DNA from: Bacillus suaedaesalsae
GTDB taxonomy: Bacteria; Bacillota; Bacilli; Bacillales; SA4
NCBI RefSeq assembly: GCF_016890225.1
Contig: NZ_JAFELM010000013.1
Span: 62,001-126,000 of the forward strand
DNA length: 64,000 nt
Reading direction: 5' to 3'
Shown: positions 57,352 to 64,000 of the stretch, in pieces
How the letters are laid out: each line of letters starts with the position of its first letter
How positions within the stretch are numbered: position 1 is the first letter of the stretch
Made by a program: the position numbers and the translations under genes
Notes under the pieces: model-generated
What the model was told of the DNA's origin: nothing
Databases searched by the model: none
Seen by the model: the letters and a program-made list of their open reading frames with translations, nothing else

Positions 57352-58548
57352 CTACGAAATTGCTTTTTGCTCTGTAATAGATTTTCTCTTGCCTTCCACC
57401 AGCGTGAAGACAATCACAAAAATGAGAAATAAACTAGAAATCCTAAATAATATACCTAGCTCAATATAAATGGCTAAAAAGCCAAATATAAATCCACTTA
57501 AACCAATACCTAGGTCAATTGCTGAGTAGAACATTCCATTCGCAACTCCACGTCTGTTTGGAGCAGTTTTGGAAAGTGTCCAAGATTGAAGGGTTGGAAG
57601 CAGTGAACCAAATCCGATACCAAATAACATACCAGCAATAATGATAAACGCATTTGAAGTAGCAAATGATAACACCCACATTCCAATAAACGTTACTGTT
57701 GTACAGAAAAGCACAAGTGTTTTCGGACCTTTTTCATCAAACCACTTACCAGCTATTGGTCTTGAGACAGATGCCATAATGGCATTAAATAAATAGAATA
57801 GGAATATTTGATTAATCCCTCGCTCTTCACCAAAGATAACGATAAACGTTGCAATCGCCCCGTATCCAAATGTTGCAATGATTGTGATGAAGGCAGGATA
57901 CCAGCTTGTTTTCTCAACAAGTGAACCAAAGTAGGAAAACTTTAAATCTTCCTTTTTAGCCTTCTTTACATCGTCCGGTGTGATGTACTTAACAATCGAT
58001 AGCAATATGACGGATACTAAGCCTAACGATCCAGATATATAAATTAGGTTTGTAAATGTTGTAACTTGATATAAATAGATACCAAGGCTTGGCGCAATGA
58101 TCATTCCTAGTGTTACGGATAAACCAAAGTACCCCATCCCTTCACCAAGTCTTGAATTCGGCACAACATCTACTGCTGCTGTACCATTTACAGTTGTTGA
58201 CCAGCCCCAGGCTAAGCCATGTAAAAACCTGAAGAAAAGAAATATCACAATCACCGTTGAAAAAGAATAAAAAATCGTGATTGTCAGTAAAGCTAGTGCC
58301 CCAATTAATACTAGTGGTTTTCTCGTTTTATATTCAAGCATATAGCCAATAAATGGCCTACTCAATACAGCCCCTATTGAAAACAATGACGTTACTAATC
58401 CTATTTCAATTCCTGAAGCTCCGATTGATTTTATGTACGGCGGTAATGTCGGAATTAACATTTGAAATGACATAAATGTAAATAAATTTCCGAACATTAA
58501 CATGATAAAAGATTTTGTCCATAGAGGATCCTTTTTGATTTTCTCCAA
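57352..58548 (-). CDS. Major facilitator superfamily transporter
   Basis: 398 residues with twelve helices. Motifs: GLVTSLFSIGAVLSRPFIGYMLEYKTRKPLVLIGALALLT (MFS motif A between helices 2 and 3), and YLFNAIMASVSRPIAGKWFDEKGPKTLVLFC (repeat in helices 8-9). The conserved HGLAWGWSTTVNG lies in helix 4. It belongs to the drug/metabolite H+ antiporter-type MFS; substrate unknown. The start is TTG at 58548, with AGGGGGATG 8 nt upstream. A terminator-like hairpin (58574-58595) lies in its leader. Confidence 0.88.
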   Translation of the reverse strand: MEKIKKDPLWTKSFIMLMFGNLFTFMSFQMLIPTLPPYIKSIGASGIEIGLVTSLFSIGAVLSRPFIGYMLEYKTRKPLVLIGALALLTITIFYSFSTVIVIFLFFRFLHGLAWGWSTTVNGTAAVDVVPNSRLGEGMGYFGLSVTLGMIIAPSLGIYLYQVTTFTNLIYISGSLGLVSVILLSIVKYITPDDVKKAKKEDLKFSYFGSLVEKTSWYPAFITIIATFGYGAIATFIVIFGEERGINQIFLFYLFNAIMASVSRPIAGKWFDEKGPKTLVLFCTTVTFIGMWVLSFATSNAFIIIAGMLFGIGFGSLLPTLQSWTLSKTAPNRRGVANGMFYSAIDLGIGLSGFIFGFLAIYIELGILFRISSLFLIFVIVFTLVEGKRKSITEQKAIS

Positions 58549-58573
58549 GATTTCATCCCCCTAAAACTCATAA

Positions 58574-58595
58574 AAACTTGGCAATCACCAAGTTT
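58574..58595 (-). terminator. Attenuator-like hairpin in the MFS leader
   Basis: Minus strand AAACTTGG-tgattg-CCAAGTTT, then TTATGAGTTTTAG and the ribosome binding site. It can terminate before the coding region; whether it does so in a regulated way cannot be seen. Confidence 0.5.
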
Positions 58596-58707
58596 CTTGA
58601 TCTCATTTTTAATACCTTATATTTATTTCGTATACCTAAATATTATCACATTTTTCACATCTCCTGTTACGTACCGAAAGAAAATTTGTATTTTCCGTGA
58701 AAATAGT

Positions 58708-58735
58708 TTGACAAATTTGTGAACGAACATAGAAT
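58708..58735 (+). promoter_or_regulatory. Sigma-A-type promoter of the 77-aa membrane gene
   Basis: TTGACA (58708-58713), 16 bp spacer, TAGAAT (58730-58735); the transcript would start near 58743, close to the ribosome binding site AAGGAG. Confidence 0.6.
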
Positions 58736-58757
58736 AATAAGTAAGGAGATGAGGGAA

Positions 58758-58991
58758 ATGAACGAAAAGCAATTAAAAACTTTTTCATTTGGAAGAAGAA
58801 TGACGAGTTTAGGGTTGTTTGTTGGCTTACTTGTATTTTTATCTAGCTTCTTTGTAAGCGGCATCAGTCAAGAGTATGTTTTCTCCATTGGATTGAGCAT
58901 TATGATGGCTTCGATGATGCTGTTTGGATTCGGATTATTTTTTATGCTTATGCAAGGCGTTAGCGATTCTAGGCAAAAGGCTGAGCAATAG
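58758..58991 (+). CDS. Small two-span membrane protein, 77 aa
   Basis: Starts MNEKQLKTFSFGRRMTSLGLFVGLLVFLSSFFVSGI, then SIGLSIMMASMMLFGFGLFFMLMQGVSD: two hydrophobic helices with a polar start and a charged tail (SRQKAEQ). ATG at 58758 is preferred because TAAGGAG is 9 nt upstream; a frame starting 39 bp earlier lacks one. A good promoter and terminator flank it. Function unknown. Confidence 0.75.
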   Translation: MNEKQLKTFSFGRRMTSLGLFVGLLVFLSSFFVSGISQEYVFSIGLSIMMASMMLFGFGLFFMLMQGVSDSRQKAEQ

Positions 58992-59007
58992 AACTTATAT
59001 AATATGC

Positions 59008-59040
59008 AAAAAGGTGAGACCCCTAGTGGCCTCACCTTTT
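59008..59040 (+). terminator. Bidirectional terminator between the 77-aa gene and qoxD
   Basis: AAAAGGTGAGACC / GGCCTCACCTTTT stem with an 8-nt loop and T-runs in both directions. Confidence 0.88.
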
Positions 59041-59044
59041 CTAA

Positions 59045-59347
59045 TTAGTGCATATGGTTTCCAAATCCCATAACCCAGATTGTTCCAATTACAATAACGA
59101 GTGCACAAAATACACCGTAAAAAATGTTAATAAGTTGTGTTTTCTTATCTTCACCTTCCGTTACATGCATAAACATAAACAACTGAAGTCCTGCTTGTAT
59201 AATTGCCAATGTCCCTATTACCCACATTACAATCGTTGGTGAGATATTTGTCTTCAATGCGATCCATGCAGCAACAAATGTTAAAACAAGGGATAATATA
59301 AAACCAAAGACGTGACTAATTGGAAATCCTTTTTCTCGTTTTTCCAT
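59045..59347 (-). CDS. qoxD: Cytochrome aa3 quinol oxidase subunit IV
   Basis: 100 residues with three helices (FGFILSLVLTFVAAWIAL, TIVMWVIGTLAIIQAGLQLFMFMH, FYGVFCALVIVIGTIWVMGF), as in the prokaryotic subunit IV family (COX4_pro). Shorter than B. subtilis QoxD (about 124), lacking its N-terminal stretch. It stabilises oxidase assembly in the membrane. The ATG directly follows the qoxC stop (TAAATG); last gene of the operon. Confidence 0.93.
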   Translation of the reverse strand: MEKREKGFPISHVFGFILSLVLTFVAAWIALKTNISPTIVMWVIGTLAIIQAGLQLFMFMHVTEGEDKKTQLINIFYGVFCALVIVIGTIWVMGFGNHMH

Positions 59348-59953
59348 TTACATCACCACCCCTTTTAAATATACAAACGTGAAGATGAAAATCCATACTA
59401 CATCAAGGAAATGCCAGTATAGCCCAATGATAAATACTTTACGTGCTGTTACTGGTGTTAACCCTCTTTTCACCAGTTGGATAATAAGCATTGTTGCCCA
59501 TACAATTCCGAATGTGACGTGCAGACCATGCGTACCTAATAGTGTGAAGAAGCTGGATAAAAAGGCACTTGTCTGCATCGTGGCACCAAGATGTACATAA
59601 TGGATAAACTCACTAATCTCCATATATAGGAACCCTGCACCAAGTAAAAGGGTAATGATTAACCAAGTTACAAGACCTTTTACGTTGTTACGTCTCATTT
59701 CATATATGGCTATTCCACAAGTAAAGCTACTGATTAATAATAAAACAGTTTGGATCATTACACCTTCGACCATGATGATATCCTGTAGACCCGGACCGCC
59801 TGCAGTACGACCACTGAGTACAGAATAGACACCGAATAGAGATGCGAATAAAACAATTTCAGCTCCAAGGAAAATCCAAAATCCGAGGATATTCATACGA
59901 CTTTGTTCTGATTGGTATTCTAACGGCAATGACGTATTCAATTTAGCTGCCAA
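59348..59953 (-). CDS. qoxC: Cytochrome aa3 quinol oxidase subunit III
   Basis: 201 residues with five helices of the CoxC/QoxC family (RMNILGFWIFLGAEIVLFASLFGVYSVLSGR, GTHGLHVTFGIVWATMLIIQLVKRGL, YWHFLDVVWIFIFTFVYL). WHFLDVVWI and HGLHV are subunit III signatures. The start is TTG with GGAGAGGTG upstream and overlaps the qoxB stop by 11 bp. Confidence 0.95.
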   Translation of the reverse strand: MAAKLNTSLPLEYQSEQSRMNILGFWIFLGAEIVLFASLFGVYSVLSGRTAGGPGLQDIIMVEGVMIQTVLLLISSFTCGIAIYEMRRNNVKGLVTWLIITLLLGAGFLYMEISEFIHYVHLGATMQTSAFLSSFFTLLGTHGLHVTFGIVWATMLIIQLVKRGLTPVTARKVFIIGLYWHFLDVVWIFIFTFVYLKGVVM

Positions 59954-61919
59954 TTTTATTCACCTCTCCATCCTTGTTTCTCCATGAATGCTCTGTCTTA
60001 CTAATTTCTTTAACACCTACATAATAGCCATCGTTATAATCAAACGAACGATAAATTAAGCCAACTACAATTCCTATTGACGCAATTGCTGCAAGTAAAT
60101 GCCATTCAAATACTAGGAAGAAACCTGCTATTCCAAATAAAATTGCAAAGATGAATGGTAAGCCTGAATTACTTGGCATATGAATCTTTTCTAGCTCACT
60201 TTCTTTTATATCCAGTCCTTCGTTATTCTTTTTCATGTGCCAGAATGCATCGACAGATTTTACTTCTGGTAATTTTGCAAAGTTATAGAACTGTACAGGT
60301 GAGGCAGTTGCCCACTCCAGCGTTCTCGCATCCCATGGATCTCCTGGAATGTTGCGATCTGCGTGTCTTACACTCCAGTAAATGTTGTAGCAGAATACTG
60401 CAAATCCAGCAGCTAAAATAATTGAACCTAATGCAGAAAGTAAGAACAGATTAGAGAATCCAGATTCAACTGAGAACGTATATGAACGTCTTACAGCACC
60501 ATTTAATCCTAAGAAGAACATCGGCATGAATGTTACGTTAAATCCGATAACAAATAACCAGAAATGCCACTTACCTAATCGTTCATTTAACATATGACCA
60601 AACATTTTTGGCCACCAGTAGTAAAGACCAGCAAATACAGCGAATACAACACCAGGAATTAATACATAGTGGAAGTGAGCAACTAAGAATAACGTATTAT
60701 GATATTGATAGTCTGCTGCACCCATCGCCAGCATAACTCCTGTTACCCCACCGATTACAAAGTTTGGTACGAAAGCAAGTGCCCATAGCATTGCTGTTGT
60801 AAATTTAATACGGCCTTTCCTCATTGTAAACAGCCAGTTAAAGATTTTGACTCCTGTCGGAACGGCAATCGCCATTGTCGTGATGGAGAAGAATGAATTT
60901 ACTGCTGCTCCTGCGCCCATTGTATAGAAGTGGTGAACCCAAACAACCATACTTAATAGCGCGATACCAACAATCGCATACACCATTGATTTATAACCAT
61001 ATAGCGATTTTCTAGAGAACGTAGCAAATACTTCAGAGAAAATACCGAATGCCGGTAATGCTACAATGTACACTTCAGGGTGACCCCATAGCCAGAACAG
61101 GTTTGCCCAAAGCATATCCATTCCTCCACCAGATAAAGTGAAGAAATGCGTTCCGTATAGACGATCAAACGTCATAAGTGCAAGTGCTACTGTAAAGATA
61201 GGGAACGCTGCAACAATAATAGCTGACGTTACTAGGGAAGTCCAAGTGAACATCGGCATTTTCATTAAAGTCATGCCTTTTGTTCTCATTTTTAGAATTG
61301 TTACAATAAAGTTTATACCTGTCATTAGCGTACCAATACCTGCTATTTGCAAAGCAACTGCATAATAGTTATTACCGATACCTGGACTAAACTCTTTACC
61401 CGCAAGTGGGAAGTATGATGTCCAGCCTGCATCTGGTGATCCACCGATAATGAAGGAAATGTTAAATAACATCGCCCCACTGAAGAACAACCAGAAGCTT
61501 AGTGCATTCAACCAAGGAAATGCTACATCACGAGCACCAATTTGAAGTGGAATCACAACGTTCATTAACCCTATCAAAAATGGCATAGCCATAAATAAAA
61601 TCATGATCACACCGTGAGTTGTAAACACTTCGTTATAGTGCTGTGCATTTAATATCTCCATACCAGGTCTAGACGTTTGGGCTTTCATAAGTAACCCGTC
61701 TACACCACCACGGAAAAACATTAATACAGCAGCGATAATATACATAATCCCAATTCGCTTATGATCTACGGTTGTAATCCATTCTGTCCAAAGCCATTTC
61801 CACTTTTTCAAGTATGTGATTCCACCAACCATTCCAAGCATTGTAACTAAGATCGCAATTTGAGAACCTAAAATTAACGGGTCACCTGTAATAAAGATTT
61901 CATTCCATCTAATGTCCAC
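59943..61919 (-). CDS. qoxB: Cytochrome aa3 quinol oxidase subunit I
   Basis: 658 residues. Heme-copper core: FTTHGVIMILFMAMPFLIGLMNVVIPLQIGARDVAFP (low-spin heme His), LFWLWGHPEVYIVALPAFGIFSEVFATFSRK (CuB His and the Tyr cross-link region) and VWVHHFYTMGAG (CuB His pair). VAHFHYVLIPG carries the heme a and a3 ligands. It oxidises menaquinol/quinol and pumps protons while reducing O2 to water. The GTG at 61919 fits the conserved N-terminus MDIRWNEIFITGDPLIL and the GGAGGT site; it overlaps the qoxA end. Confidence 0.96.
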   Translation of the reverse strand: MDIRWNEIFITGDPLILGSQIAILVTMLGMVGGITYLKKWKWLWTEWITTVDHKRIGIMYIIAAVLMFFRGGVDGLLMKAQTSRPGMEILNAQHYNEVFTTHGVIMILFMAMPFLIGLMNVVIPLQIGARDVAFPWLNALSFWLFFSGAMLFNISFIIGGSPDAGWTSYFPLAGKEFSPGIGNNYYAVALQIAGIGTLMTGINFIVTILKMRTKGMTLMKMPMFTWTSLVTSAIIVAAFPIFTVALALMTFDRLYGTHFFTLSGGGMDMLWANLFWLWGHPEVYIVALPAFGIFSEVFATFSRKSLYGYKSMVYAIVGIALLSMVVWVHHFYTMGAGAAVNSFFSITTMAIAVPTGVKIFNWLFTMRKGRIKFTTAMLWALAFVPNFVIGGVTGVMLAMGAADYQYHNTLFLVAHFHYVLIPGVVFAVFAGLYYWWPKMFGHMLNERLGKWHFWLFVIGFNVTFMPMFFLGLNGAVRRSYTFSVESGFSNLFLLSALGSIILAAGFAVFCYNIYWSVRHADRNIPGDPWDARTLEWATASPVQFYNFAKLPEVKSVDAFWHMKKNNEGLDIKESELEKIHMPSNSGLPFIFAILFGIAGFFLVFEWHLLAAIASIGIVVGLIYRSFDYNDGYYVGVKEISKTEHSWRNKDGEVNKIGS

Positions 61920-62901
61920 TATGGTCACCTCCGTGTCCCTCTACTTGCTCTTTATCTTCCTTATCTTTTTTATCTTTATCGTCTTCGTTATGATCGTTTT
62001 TGTAGTTATCTTCTTCTTCAAATGTTTTACCTTGATATCCGTGATAGCGGTATAATTCAGGATTTGTGTAAGTTTTAGAATCCATTTCCGCGTGATTCAC
62101 CCATTCTAAATGAGTATTTGAGAACGTTAATCTACCAAGATGAGTCGGTTTTAATAATTCTTCGTACTCTTCTTCTGTAAGCTTTGGAGCAGTCTCTTGA
62201 ACTTCTTTCACCCATTCATTAAAATCTTCATGTGTTTGTGCTAATACTTCAAACTCCATATCGGCATATCCACGACCATTGAAGTTTGTGTTTCTTCCAA
62301 AGTAAGATCCTGGATGATCAGCAACTAAATACATTTGGGTTTCCATTTTACCCATTGTATACTTTTGACCTCCAAGTGCCGGAATCCACATTGATTGCAT
62401 AGTACTTGCTGACGTTAACTTAAAGTTGACCGGAGTATCTTCAGGGATATTCATGTAGTTCACAGTCTCAATACCATATTCCGGATAGCTAAAAATCCAT
62501 TTCCAGTCTGCTGATGTCACGTGAATCGTAATAGGTTCTTTATCTTCATATCCTTTTGGAACCTCTTCCAGCTCATACAATGTCGTAACAGTTGGAATCG
62601 TTAAAGCAATAACAATTAAGATCGGAATTCCTGTCCAAATTACCTCTAACAGTGTGCTTCCGTGCTCTTCAGGCGGCTCGTAATCCATGTTTTCTGGTTT
62701 TTCACGATATTTCCAGACAATATAAGCAAATAAGCCAAATACTACTACAACCACTATCAGCATCCATATGAGCGACCAATTAATGAGCTCCATAATACTT
62801 CTAGCGACTGGACCTTGTGGTTCAAAAACAACCATATTCGTTTCACAACCACTTAGAAGGAATGTAGTAAGTAAAGCAAGTATTCCAATTTTATATTTCA
62901 T
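61909..62901 (-). CDS. qoxA: Cytochrome aa3 quinol oxidase subunit II
   Basis: 330 residues: lipoprotein signal ending LLSGC (Cys19), two helices, then a cupredoxin domain (HVTSADWKWIFSYPEYGIETVNYMNIPEDTPVNFKLTSASTMQSMWIPALGGQKYTMGKMETQMYLVAD). The CuA-binding CxxxC of cytochrome c oxidases is absent, which marks a quinol oxidase. The C-terminus is an unusual charged tail rich in Asp, Lys and Glu ending GHGGDHSGH, a possible metal-binding or surface tail. First gene of qoxABCD. Rex-like and ResD-like sites lie upstream. Confidence 0.95.
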   Translation of the reverse strand: MKYKIGILALLTTFLLSGCETNMVVFEPQGPVARSIMELINWSLIWMLIVVVVVFGLFAYIVWKYREKPENMDYEPPEEHGSTLLEVIWTGIPILIVIALTIPTVTTLYELEEVPKGYEDKEPITIHVTSADWKWIFSYPEYGIETVNYMNIPEDTPVNFKLTSASTMQSMWIPALGGQKYTMGKMETQMYLVADHPGSYFGRNTNFNGRGYADMEFEVLAQTHEDFNEWVKEVQETAPKLTEEEYEELLKPTHLGRLTFSNTHLEWVNHAEMDSKTYTNPELYRYHGYQGKTFEEEDNYKNDHNEDDKDKKDKEDKEQVEGHGGDHSGH

Positions 62902-62949
62902 AATCTCATCTCCCCATAGATGAAAAATAATGTAACAAATGCGTAAAGT

Positions 62950-62967
62950 TTGTGTAATACTTCACAA
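62950..62967 (-). promoter_or_regulatory. Rex-like operator upstream of qoxA
   Basis: TTGTGTAATACTTCACAA matches TTGTGAANNNNTTCACAA at all but one position and is about 50 bp upstream of the qoxA start. Rex responds to NADH/NAD+. Confidence 0.5.
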
Positions 62968-62993
62968 GGTTAGTACCAAAGGCTTGTTCAATC

Positions 62994-63002
62994 ATTCACA
63001 AA
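62994..63002 (-). promoter_or_regulatory. ResD-like site upstream of qoxA
   Basis: Minus strand TTTGTGAAT is identical to the described ResD half-site. Nine bases is weak evidence on its own, but the place, 95 bp upstream of a respiratory operon, is apt. Confidence 0.4.
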
Positions 63003-63106
63003 CTGACTAAAAAAATATAAGGGTGTTTTTATCCAACACACTTAATTCAATTTGTAAATAAATCTTATCACACAGAGTCTCAATTTACTGTGACAGAAAT
63101 AAGAAA

Positions 63107-63152
63107 AGAGTGTGTCTAAAATATGAAGGAAATATTTTAGACTAGCACACTC
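63107..63152 (-). other. Long hairpin in the qox upstream region
   Basis: GAGTGTG-TCTAAAATAT-tgaagg-AATATTTTAGA-CTAG-CACACTC pairs over about 17 bp with a small interior bulge. Read on the minus strand it is followed by TTTTCTTATTTC. It may be a leftover terminator, an attenuator of a long qox leader, or a short mobile repeat. Confidence 0.6.
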
Positions 63153-63290
63153 CGAAAACATATATTTAACAGCTATTACTAGCCTATATTGATAATGGAA
63201 AATGTTATATAAAATGTATGTAATCCACTTATAAAATGTGTTTTTCAATGTGTTTTTGGATGCACTTACTATTTTTTATTAACAAAAAAA

Positions 63291-63313
63291 GCCTACTCCT
63301 TAGGGAGCAAGCC
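63291..63313 (-). terminator. Terminator of the 142-aa membrane-protein gene
   Basis: GGCTTGCTCC / GGAGTAGGC stem (one mismatch) followed on the minus strand by TTTTTTTGTTAA. Confidence 0.8.
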
Positions 63314-63365
63314 AATAGGATATTACAACTTAATGCAAGGTTTTTTCGTTCATTTTATTCGTTTA

Positions 63366-63794
63366 CTACAGTTCCATTTCTCCTTCCTTCTTATTACCGA
63401 TCTTGAAAATAAATCTAACAATCCTTAATACAATAAATAAAATAAGAATAATCGCCACAAAGGACCCGATAGAAAATAGCACTTCACCTAAACGATAGAT
63501 ATTCATGCTACTTGGAATAGAAAGAAATATAGTGAATAACCCAATTGCTTTAATAGGTTCTAAACCCAACTCCGAAAATTTCGTTTCGTAAAAGCTAAAG
63601 AGTTTATAATCTACCTCGGTTGTCCGATAGTCTATAACATCTTGATCCATCCAGCTTACTAGCTTTTCAGGAATGAAACCTTCTTTATTCTCTTGTAATT
63701 GTTTACTTTGCCACCTTGTATATTCTGTTTTACTCGGATTTGTAAAGTACAATAGAACACATATTAATAGAATAAAAACAATAAACTTCTTCAT
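63366..63794 (-). CDS. Membrane protein of unknown function, 142 aa
   Basis: N-terminal helix (FIVFILLICVLLYFTNPS, 4-21), a polar extracytoplasmic segment of about 50 residues (YTRWQSKQLQENKEGFIPEKLVSWMDQDVIDYRTTEVDYKLFSFYETKF), then a hydrophobic pair (IGLFTIFLSIPSSMNIYRL and VLFSIGSFVAIILILFIVLRIVRFIF) and a charged tail. I do not recognise the family with confidence; the N-terminal layout recalls DUF4359. TTAGGAGAC precedes the ATG. Confidence 0.75.
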   Translation of the reverse strand: MKKFIVFILLICVLLYFTNPSKTEYTRWQSKQLQENKEGFIPEKLVSWMDQDVIDYRTTEVDYKLFSFYETKFSELGLEPIKAIGLFTIFLSIPSSMNIYRLGEVLFSIGSFVAIILILFIVLRIVRFIFKIGNKKEGEMEL

Positions 63795-63836
63795 TTTTGT
63801 CTCCTAAAACATTGGTAACCTCTATTTAGAATACTT

Positions 63837-64000
63837 CTAGATAGGGTGGTAACGATATTTGACCAAATCAATTCTCCCATTATGGTTGAATGTAATTCCT
63901 TCTCTTTCTAACAAAAGCTTTTGTGTATATACGCCTTCTTCATCCCGCAAAGCTACCTCACCTTTTGCATTCACAACTCTGTGCCACGGCAATTTATATT
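63837..64000 (-). CDS. Alkyltransferase-like (ATL/MGMT-type) protein, 3' part only
   Basis: The 54 C-terminal residues visible include LPWHRVVNAKGEVALRDEEGVYTQKLLLEREGITFNHNGRIDLVKYRYHPI. PWHRV is the active-site position of O6-alkylguanine-DNA alkyltransferases (PCHRV) with Cys replaced by Trp, the hallmark of alkyltransferase-like proteins. ATLs bind alkylated guanines and steer them to nucleotide excision repair. The N-terminal part lies past the right edge. Confidence 0.85.
   Translation of the reverse strand, partial: YKLPWHRVVNAKGEVALRDEEGVYTQKLLLEREGITFNHNGRIDLVKYRYHPI

Noticed and set aside
63042-63248. 68-codon minus-strand frame in the qox upstream region
   Set aside because: It spans the large hairpin and AT-rich sequence, with no ribosome binding site and biased to Phe/Tyr/Ile as expected from random AT-rich DNA.
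1-64000. CRISPR arrays, tRNA/rRNA genes, insertion-sequence transposases
   Set aside because: No regularly spaced direct repeats, no cloverleaf or rRNA-like sequence, and no transposase motifs were seen; the dispersed repeats are non-coding.

Overview
The window looks like chromosome from a spore-forming, low-GC Bacillaceae (Bacillus sensu lato). Support comes from the Bacillus-type quinol oxidase operon qoxABCD, a divergent citR/citA pair, YkvU-, YuxH-, YvrJ-, YfiB/YfiC- and Spo0M-like genes, strong AGGAGG-type ribosome binding sites, and many rho-independent terminators. I see no rRNA, tRNA, CRISPR array, insertion-sequence transposase or phage structural gene. Most of the window is ordinary core or niche genes, interrupted by several families of short dispersed non-coding repeats.

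Left part (1-9.7 kb): a partial ArsR regulator with a 20-bp perfect palindrome upstream; an orphan UMP-kinase-like gene behind a possible leader-peptide attenuator; a redoxin lipoprotein read through an in-frame TGA in a UxxC context with a SECIS-like hairpin (candidate selenoprotein); an aldo/keto reductase; a YkvU-type flippase; a three-gene operon (half-length Spo0M, DUF1232, nucleotidyltransferase) behind a yybP-ykoY manganese riboswitch; AIM24-like, DUF3231 and small HTH genes. 9.7-20 kb: a PAS-rich histidine kinase, then an alpha-glucobiose uptake and phosphorolysis cluster (binding protein, two permeases, GH65 phosphorylase, beta-phosphoglucomutase) with a divergent AraC regulator and a cre-like site. 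A near-identical ~233-bp repeat brackets the binding-protein/regulator segment.

20-42 kb: a membrane zinc peptidase, SRPBCC and AlaX-like genes, YuxH, CorA, PpaC, YvrJ, small membrane proteins, transport and kinase-like genes, a WG-repeat protein, a short SurA-N lipoprotein, a tightly overlapping SDR / QueA-paralogue / VOC operon, a sigma factor paired with a ClpP paralogue, and citR/citA. 42-64 kb: SMR and PAP2 genes; an AimR-like (RRNPP) receptor apparently lacking the N-terminal HTH, followed by a secreted precursor carrying the same octapeptide twice; methyltransferase, acetyltransferases, a ZIP transporter, a D-threonine-aldolase-like enzyme, an alanine symporter, a heterodimeric ABC exporter, a secreted M6 protease, an MFS carrier, qoxABCD with redox-regulator-like sites, and a partial alkyltransferase-like protein at the right edge.

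The strongest candidates for undescribed biology are the receptor/tandem-pheromone pair at 43.6-45.0 kb and the in-frame-TGA redoxin at 2.1-2.6 kb. Next come the leader-peptide attenuator before the orphan UMP kinase, the manganese riboswitch in front of an unusual operon, and the SDR/QueA-like/VOC cassette. All functional calls are made by reading translated sequence; no database search was run.
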